From the NCBI GenBank assembly GCA_963930655.1, contig OZ005607.1, forward strand, positions 11,734,874-11,798,873: a DNA stretch of 64,000 nt. Reading direction: 5' to 3'. Shown here one piece after another: positions 58,196 to 64,000 of this stretch. The notes under the pieces are model-generated. The model had not been told where the DNA came from. It saw only the letters and a program-made list of their open reading frames with translations, and did no database searches. The position numbers were made by a program, and so were the translations under genes. Source of the stretch: Myrica gale. Taxonomy: Eukaryota; Streptophyta; Magnoliopsida; Fagales; Myricaceae. Every line of letters starts with the position of its first letter. The stretch's first letter is position 1.

Positions 58196-58384
58196 GTCGA
58201 CTGGAGCCAAAACTTCAACCTCACTTTCGCTGAGAAAGGGATCTGACCGAAAAACGAAAAAGTAGAAAACTCTAACTCGATAGCCCAATTATCCTCTAAC
58301 AGACCATGATTAGTAAATGAGTCCTCGTTCGTGTTTGCGTGGACTCGCTAGACAATCTTAAAGAGAGTTAATTGAGAGGATACA

Positions 58385-58579
58385 TTATAGAGGGAAGAAA
58401 TATTGTGAAAACTCAGATACCCAGCAACAAGAAATCAAGAAACAAGACAGCGGAAAGGAAAAGAAACTTCCTTGAGAAGCGACCAGCCAGATTATTAGGA
58501 CCAAAATCACGAAGATCATAATGAGCCGATAGATCGAATTGTTGGCCGTTCGCGCCTCTTCAACGATCTCGGGCCACAT
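58385..58579 (-). CDS. Candidate small membrane-protein exon
   Basis: From ATG 58579 the frame starts MWPEIVEEARTANNSIYRL, followed by one membrane segment (LIMIFVILVLIIWLVA) and SQGSF. The sequence upstream in frame (NALASYNSWAT) is also protein-like, so the true start may be further up. The part after the membrane segment may be intron, since a GGTATC donor-like site follows. Not recognised. Confidence 0.35.
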   Translation of the reverse strand: MWPEIVEEARTANNSIYRLIMIFVILVLIIWLVASQGSFFSFPLSCFLISCCWVSEFSQYFFPL

Positions 58580-58974
58580 TGTTGCCCAAGAATTGTAGCT
58601 CGCTAGTGCATTGACGAGAGAGCGAGAGTTTGGGAAGTTTTGCAGTGGGTGTGAGACCCTGTAAATGTCGAACAAATTTGGGCGCAAAACCTAGTTAGTC
58701 CCTCAGACGAGTTTTGTTTTTCTTGGCACGGTCTTTGTGCTTGAAAGAAAATCTTTAGTACAATACGGCCATGCCTCCTCATGAACTGGGATTCGCAACT
58801 CAACTCGACTTTACAGCCTAGAGAACCATTGCGCTGGGCCACTGGAAAACTTGAGTCTGCTTGTTTCCCCTTCCCCAGCCCACAGCCGCCAATAAGAACA
58901 AGACGGAAAGAAAAAGCTTGAGCAGCCTACAGATGTATCAACTTCAGGCCTCTGTTCCTTTCTTTATAGCCAGT

Positions 58975-59045
58975 GGAGTCACAAGCGTGCATGGAGTCAC
59001 AAGCGTGAATGGAGTCACAAGCGTAGTGGAGTCACAATCGTGCAT
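58975..59045. repeat. 18-bp minisatellite, four units
   Basis: GGAGTCACAAGCGTGCAT-type units at 58975, 58993, 59011 (17 bp) and 59028. Confidence 0.9.
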
Positions 59046-59088
59046 GGAACGATTCTTTAAAATTTTATTATCCTTACAAGAAAAAAAA

Positions 59089-59480
59089 AGGAGAAAATAT
59101 ATTTTTTCACCTACGAATTACTATAAGTTTTACAATTTACATTCTAAACTACCATTTTTGACACATTGCACCTTCTAACTACCAATTTTGACACTTTGCA
59201 CCTTAAGTCAAATTTTTAAATTAAAATGACGATAATGCTCTTGGCCCATATTGCATATATTATTATCAATTCATTAATTTATAAAGGGTATTATTGTCAA
59301 ATGGAGGACATAAAATATTTAATATTAGCAGTTAGAGGGTGTAATGTGACAAAGTTAGATGGTTAGGGCGCAAAATGTCTAACATTAGTAGTTTGAGAGT
59401 GCAATGTCTTAAAAATGGTAGTTTCGGGTGCAATGCGTCACTGCCCCGGTAATTTGTGGGTGAAAAATGTATTTTTTCCT
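59089..59480. mobile_element. MITE with long inverted repeats
   Basis: AGGAGAAAATATATTTTTTC at 59089 and the reverse complement of 59461-59480 (AGGAAAAAATACATTTTTCA) begin inverted repeats of about 100 bp that share CTACCATTTTTGACACATTG-like text. Flanks are A-runs, so a duplication cannot be judged; a 9-bp A-rich one would fit Mutator-like elements. Confidence 0.6.
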
Positions 59481-59489
59481 TAAAAAAAT

Positions 59490-59846
59490 TTCTCTCTCCT
59501 CTCTTTTTCACCAACTCCCATAAATTTTTTCACTTTTTCATCACTTTCTCAAAAACTTTTTTACTAACTTTTATACCCAAAATTTTAACCACCCAAAAAT
59601 TTTGACACTCAAACACAACCTGGTCCGCTGTGTCATTAGGCCTCTAGTCTCGTTAAGCATCCCAACGTTGCGATTTGATTTTGTTTCAATTGAATCTCTA
59701 ATTACAATATTAAGTGAATCTCTTTTTTATTCGAAATGAAGCGAATTGTAAGTGAGATTCTTTTTATTCGAAATAAGCCAACTTTTAAGACAACTGTATG
59801 AAATAAAACATTTTCGCATAAAGACATAAAACATATATGTTATGCA
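59490..59846. other. Pyrimidine-rich and AT-rich stretch, MITE end near 59620
   Basis: 59490-59620 is CT-rich and ends CACTCAAACACAACC, like one end of the GTTTG MITE family. No gene. Confidence 0.35.
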
Positions 59847-60382
59847 CCTCATCTTGTTGTGGTGCTTTTATGATGTTTGCTATAAATATTTTAAGAAAAT
59901 ATACACTTTGATATTAGTCTTGATTTCCGTAGTTTTTACATTCACTTGGAGTTACATTTATGCTTAATTAAATTTCTTATGTGATTTCTTCCTTTAACTT
60001 TTAATTCTTGTATCATTTCATTTAATTTCGTGTCTAAATTATTTAATTGATTTTATTTTTGTTTCCTTCAATTTTTAGATTTAATTGGATAAATTTTTAC
60101 TATGGCCGAAATTCATCTTTATTGATTAATTTTTTATTTTCAGTTATTGAAAGTCTATCTCAGTAATCTATATATTTTGTTAATTTGTTTATCATATTTA
60201 TTTATTTTTTGAAATTGTGTCGCATTTCGGTCATTTTACAAGCGTTTCCGTCAAACTTAACGGTTGATTTGGACGAAGGGCGAATATTGGGAATGTCTGA
60301 AACATACAGGACGTAAAATAAAAGTGCATATTTTCTTAAAATATTTATAGCAAACATGATAAAAGCACCACAACAGATGAGG
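59847..60382. repeat. Inverted repeat, ~63-bp arms around ~410 bp
   Basis: 59847-59909 is the inverse of 60321-60382 (core GTTTGCTATAAATATTTTAA). The right arm is the beginning of a minus-strand LTR; the left arm is an inverted piece of the same LTR start. Confidence 0.8.
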
Positions 60383-60391
60383 GGTATCACA
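59913..60391 (-). repeat. Family-B-type LTR, 5' part, minus strand
   Basis: It starts TGTGATACCCCTCATC at 60391, directly after a polypurine tract (AAGTGGGGAGGA, 60392-60403). The far end is not recognisable; the start given is only the limit of the inverted left arm. Confidence 0.5.
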
Positions 60392-60480
60392 TCCTCCCCA
60401 CTTAAGAACAATTTCGTCCTCGGAATTGCATAGCTTTCAAAAAGTTAAGTAGTTTTCAAAGTTTTCAAAATCAAAAGAAA

Positions 60481-60732
60481 TTAAGTCATTTCACTAGCTT
60501 TTTCTCGAGCAAGACTTCTTTCCTCTTCTACATCGGATCCTTCTTGAAGATCGGTTTCTTCTTCACTCTCATTCTCTAGCGTAAGTCTTTTAACAACACT
60601 CGGGTACGAGTGACATCCCACGGGCATGCTCCGAGTCGCCCAAACTCGTATTGGTTTTGGTTCTGAGTACTCCCTCTTCTTCGTAGTGACCTCCTTCCTG
60701 GTAGTCTGGTTCTCCATCTGCTGAACTAACAT
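60481..60732 (-). CDS. Accessory frame between chromovirus pol and 3' LTR
   Basis: Intact ATG-to-TAA frame of 83 codons. It starts MLVQQMENQTTRKEVTTKKR, then YSEPKP, VWATRSMPVGCHSY, and an acidic second half (ESEEETDLQEGSDVEEE), ending ASEMT. It lies about 120 nt after the pol frame and 90 nt before the polypurine tract. A relative at 17147 (split by an LTR) shares the ML-x-Q-x-MEN start and the VWAT-x-SMPVGC core. No domain or membrane segment recognised. It might be a late accessory protein or an exon; function unknown. Confidence 0.55.
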   Translation of the reverse strand: MLVQQMENQTTRKEVTTKKREYSEPKPIRVWATRSMPVGCHSYPSVVKRLTLENESEEETDLQEGSDVEEERSLAREKASEMT

Positions 60733-60849
60733 ATATACAAAAACAAAAACAAAGATAACGAAAATCTAACAAAGATTGATTCCATCCAATAATCAAACAC
60801 TAATAAACGGGTCAATTCAAGCAAAATCATAACCTAGATTAGCGAACGA

Positions 60850-61380
60850 ATTAGGATACTTCTTTCGCATCCTCATATTTCAATTCCTAAGATGTCTCCT
60901 CTACTTCTTGGCTTCTCCATAGTACTTTCACCAATGGTATTTTCTTAGTGCGCAATACATGCTCCTTTTGTTCCGTTATTTGCACCGGTTGCTCTATGTA
61001 CGACAAATTCTCCTCCAGGTGCAATGGTGAATACTCCAGAATATGAGAGGGGTCTGTCAAGTACTTCCTCAACATAGATGCATGAAAAATATCATGCATC
61101 CTTTCCCATTATGGTGGTAGTGCTAACTGGTATGCCATTGGCCCTATTTTGCTTCAAATCTCATAGGTCCCCACAATTCGAGGACTTAGCTTCCCTTTCT
61201 TTCCAAATCGCTTGATCCCCTTCTTGGACATCACCTTGAGAAATACCTTATCGCCCACTTGGAACTCCAAATCACGCCGTCTAACATCTGTATAGCTCTT
61301 TTGTCTACTCTGAGCCACTTTGAGACGTTCCTTAATACTTTCGATCTTCTCACATGTCTTCTGCACAATCTCAGCTAAAA
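60850..61380 (-). pseudogene. Chromovirus integrase C-terminus and chromodomain
   Basis: The minus strand reads KERLKVAQSRQKSYTDVRRR, LEFQVGDKVFLKV, FGKKGKLSPRIVGTYEI, then after a stop GPMAYQLALPP, MHDIFHASMLRKYLTDPSHI, PVQITEQKEHVLRTKKIPL and VKVLWRSQEVEETS. These are the integrase C-terminal (GPY/F-like) region followed by the chromodomain of a Tekay-type chromovirus. There are at least three in-frame stops. Upstream integrase core and RT are cut off at about 61380, where plus-strand element sequence begins. It ends close to the accessory frame on the same strand. Confidence 0.8.
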
Positions 61381-61509
61381 AGGACTTGACGTAGAAAAAA
61401 CTAGCTAAATTATTTTAATGTTGTGTAGTTTTGAAAGACTTTGAAAAACCTCGTAACTTTTTGAACTCACGCAATTTCGAGGACGAAATTGTTCTTAAGA
61501 GGGAGAGGA
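61381..61509 (+). other. 3' end and polypurine tract of a second chromovirus copy
   Basis: CGAGGACGAAATTGTTCTTA and then AAGAGGGAGAGGA precede the LTR at 61510. The same segment is found inverted at 60392-60500, so the two elements lie with their 3' ends outward. Confidence 0.7.
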
Positions 61510-61851
61510 TGTGACACCCCTCTTTATTTTCAGCTATTTGACATATTTAAAATCTAGTATAATATAATATTTGGAGTCTTCTTGTCAAAATTATTTCTTT
61601 ATTAAGCGTACATGATTTTTAACATACTTGCTTGAATATTTTAATTCTCTTATTGTTCAACTAGGTGTTTGCATTTGTTTGCATATTATTTCTTTATGAG
61701 CTTCATATTTGCTATTAATTCATTTCTACTTGCATTCGAGGATTTAATCCTATTAAAAGTCTTTCTAATGTCATCTTCCTTTAATTTTATTTTATTGCCT
61801 TAATGTTCTTACTATTTGGCATATTTAATTATCTTTGCTTAACCTTCATTC

Positions 61852-62044
61852 TGCGTTTGCGTGTTAAAATTTTACACCTTCTAAAATTTTAACACAATAA
61901 AATATTACAATATAATCTCTCTCTCTCATCAAATCACTACTTTTCACTACAAAAAATATAAAAAATTACCTCTCTCTTCACTTTTTCACTAAACTCAATA
62001 CCTAAAATTTTAACAACGCTAAAATTTTACAAAACAAACACATA
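61852..62044. mobile_element. MITE of the GTTTG family
   Basis: Left end TGCGTTTGCGTGTTAAAATT and right end AAAATTTTACAAAACAAACA are imperfect inverted repeats. The interior has AATATAATCTCTCTCTCTC and TTTTTCACTAAACTCAATAC, which recur at 63900-63990. Confidence 0.5.
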
Positions 62045-63847
62045 GTGACTTGTCCGAATGAGACTTGTGCACGAGGCTTGGTGAAAAAATTTCTCTCTTT
62101 CTTTCCCCCTAGATTCGGCCACCCCATTTCCTCCGATTGGTCTTTCTTTTGTCTGTTTTACAGACATAATCACGTTAGAAGGCTTGGGCAAATTTCGGCG
62201 ACTTGTTTGAGAGGGCAAATGAGATATATGTAATCCTAATGATTGTCTAAGGAAGAGACAACTATCCACTTGGCAAAATCTGCCTCTATAGCGGACGCCG
62301 ACTATAGTGACCAACTATCCACATGGATGCCTTCTTTTAGACAACTACATGTTCAGGATTACATAATGTAGGCCTAGGGTGTGGAGTTAAAGGTATTAAC
62401 CAAGGGTTACTCACCTTTTAGCCACCAAGAACTTCGGTTAAGTTAAAGAGCTTTGGTGTTTTTGAAATAAGAGAGAGAAAGAGAAATAGAGAGAGAGTGG
62501 CGTGAGACATCAACTGACCGACGGAAAAAGAAGCGAAGAAAGAGAGGGAAGAAAATAAGAACAGAAATAAAGAGAGGGAGGTAGGTGACCTTCGGCTGGC
62601 CGAACCCTTGAGCCCTTCCTCTTGCTTTTTTTCCCCATTCTATCTTATCTGCCTTTTCTCGTGCATGTGATGTTAGAAGAAGAATAAATGACATGCAAGC
62701 CATTGTTTTAAAAGCATTTATGTGGTACCCGATTGAGTAGTGCTCTTTTTGTGTAAAATATGTGAATTTAAGCCCTGATAAAATTCAGGTAGATTAATGT
62801 GGTGTACTGGTCGAAGCCCTAAAATTTAAAGAAGAAAATATGTGAAAAAGAGGTAAAAATGACCAAAAAGGCCATGAGGGGCAGTTTCGGGATTTCTGTA
62901 AAAACCAGGGGTAAAACTGTCCTGACATTAAATCTGGGCCCATGGCAGTGTTAAAAATTATTTAGAGGTCCTAGGGTAAAAATTTGGGCCCAATAACATT
63001 AAAATTTAAGGCCCAAATCACAAGGCCTCATTAGGGGTCATAATAGGCTGATTAAGCAATAATTAATACAAATGAAATAATAATCGAGTTTTAAACAAGA
63101 AAGCCCAAATCTGATCAGATAGGGACACTCCATCATGAGGTCCATTAGGCCCGGCCTCTTGTGGATTAATAAATAATACTACTCAATATTAAATAGTTAA
63201 TCAACTTGAAATTAACTTAGTGTTTAGTACGTGTTAAATATATTTGTCTTAATCAAAGGAAGGATGTTTAATATTAACCTTAATCCTAAGTTCTATGAAT
63301 TAGAACATAAATAGTACGTACTAATATTTATTTTCCTATTTAATGTTCTATTACAGTTCAAATGCATTCTTGTGCCATGTCTCTACTTTAAAATGTGAAA
63401 GTGCATGTGCATTTTATAATCGACTTATGTGAATTGTGAATCTGTTATGCTTATGACATGCCATACTGCATAATCATCTCATGGGTATGGGAAACACTAT
63501 TATGACCAGAAAGAACCTATACCCAGAGGTTGTCCTAAGATCGGGTGACGATACAGTTCACGTCAGGAAATTGCAAGCCACCACTAAGAGAATAGTGGTT
63601 GGTTTCCCTAGGCAATGGTACAAGGATTGCCTAACCGGGTCCTGGTGCAGGTGGACAGTCTCGGAGGAGAGGAGGGACGCATAACCCAGATTATGGGGGT
63701 AAAACAGAGCGCAGTAGGGACACCTCTACCGGACCGAAGAAAGAAAGAAAGTGAAATGACTGAGAAACAGATGCATCATTTCTGCATTACATTGATCATA
63801 TATTGTTATCCTACTTATTATTATTATCAGTGCTTAGTTATTGTTTA

Positions 63848-64000
63848 CTTAGGCTGCGTTTGCCAACATAATTTTTTCCAAAATATTATCTCACTCCTAA
63901 TAAAATAATCCAATATAATCTCTCTCTCTCCTATCAAAAAATATAAAAAATTATCTCTCTCCTCACCTTTTCACTAAACCCAATACCAACACATATTCCC
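63848..64000. mobile_element. MITE of the GTTTG family, cut by window end
   Basis: Begins GGCTGCGTTTGCC and shares interior text with 61852-62044 (AATATAATCTCTCTCTCTC, TTTTCACTAAACCCAATACC). Confidence 0.5.

Larger units (their letters stand above)
61510..64000 (+). repeat. Family-B-type LTR, running off the window
   Basis: It starts TGTGACACCCCTC after a polypurine tract. It contains a leader-like region (62050-62600) and a segment 63480-63740 (GCAAGCCACCACTAAGAG, GGACGCATAACCC) matching 23510-23740. Two MITE pieces lie in it. The end is outside the window. Confidence 0.7.

Overview
The window looks like nuclear DNA of a eudicot plant, almost all of it nested transposable elements. The evidence is plant Ty3/gypsy chromovirus gag, protease, reverse transcriptase and integrase-chromodomain pieces, very long LTRs (2.8-4.1 kb), plant hAT ends with 8-bp target duplications, and intron-bearing pieces of plant genes (a KIN-14 kinesin, a phototropin, a GRF zinc-finger protein). 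No tRNA, rRNA or CRISPR array was found, and no complete host gene.

Two LTR families account for most of the sequence. Family A begins TGTGAGACCCC and ends near GGCGTGACA. Its copies lie at 1-1051 (+), 9573-16933 (+, interrupted), 11871-15505 (+), 17351-20798 (-), 30725-34046 (+), 37198-48997 (-, interrupted twice), 38176-42270 (+) and 45849-48654 (-). Three of these are solo LTRs with perfect 5-bp target duplications (CTCCC, CCTGG, CTTCC), so the order of nesting can be read. Family B begins TGTAATACCC, TGTGATACCC or TGTGACACCC. It lies at 5779-9412 (-), 21556-24300 (+), about 24600-26620 (+), 51720-53180 (+), about 59913-60391 (-) and 61510-64000 (+).

Region by region: 1-5160 holds an LTR end, a GRF-type zinc-finger exon cut by it, three small inverted-repeat elements, and a hAT-like element carrying two exons of a KIN-14 kinesin gene. 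5161-21555 holds a minus-strand chromovirus 3' end invaded by family-A LTRs. 21556-30724 holds family-B LTRs, a decayed gag, a hAT element (27523-29539) inserted in the gag zinc knuckle, a protease, and an inverted reverse-transcriptase block. 30725-34690 is a family-A LTR with a primer-binding site and gag. 34691-37197 is mostly unassigned with one copia-like LTR candidate. 37198-48997 is one solo LTR with two more inside it. 48998-53180 holds an LTR candidate and a family-B LTR piece. 53181-59045 is the least repetitive part and contains several orphan exons, mostly unrecognised. 59046-64000 holds MITEs and two chromovirus 3' ends facing outward.

The most interesting signals lie inside the LTRs. 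Family-B LTRs contain a reading frame of about 98 codons ending IDLTSDSDEEV. Family-A LTRs contain a terminal exon reading D-x-SGE-x-S-x-EDYL-stop, whose copies differ mainly by synonymous changes. Both families carry a conserved TGAGTC/GACTCA inverted repeat just upstream of these frames. A third small frame lies between pol and the polypurine tract of family B. Together these suggest chromoviruses whose LTRs and 3' ends encode extra short proteins.
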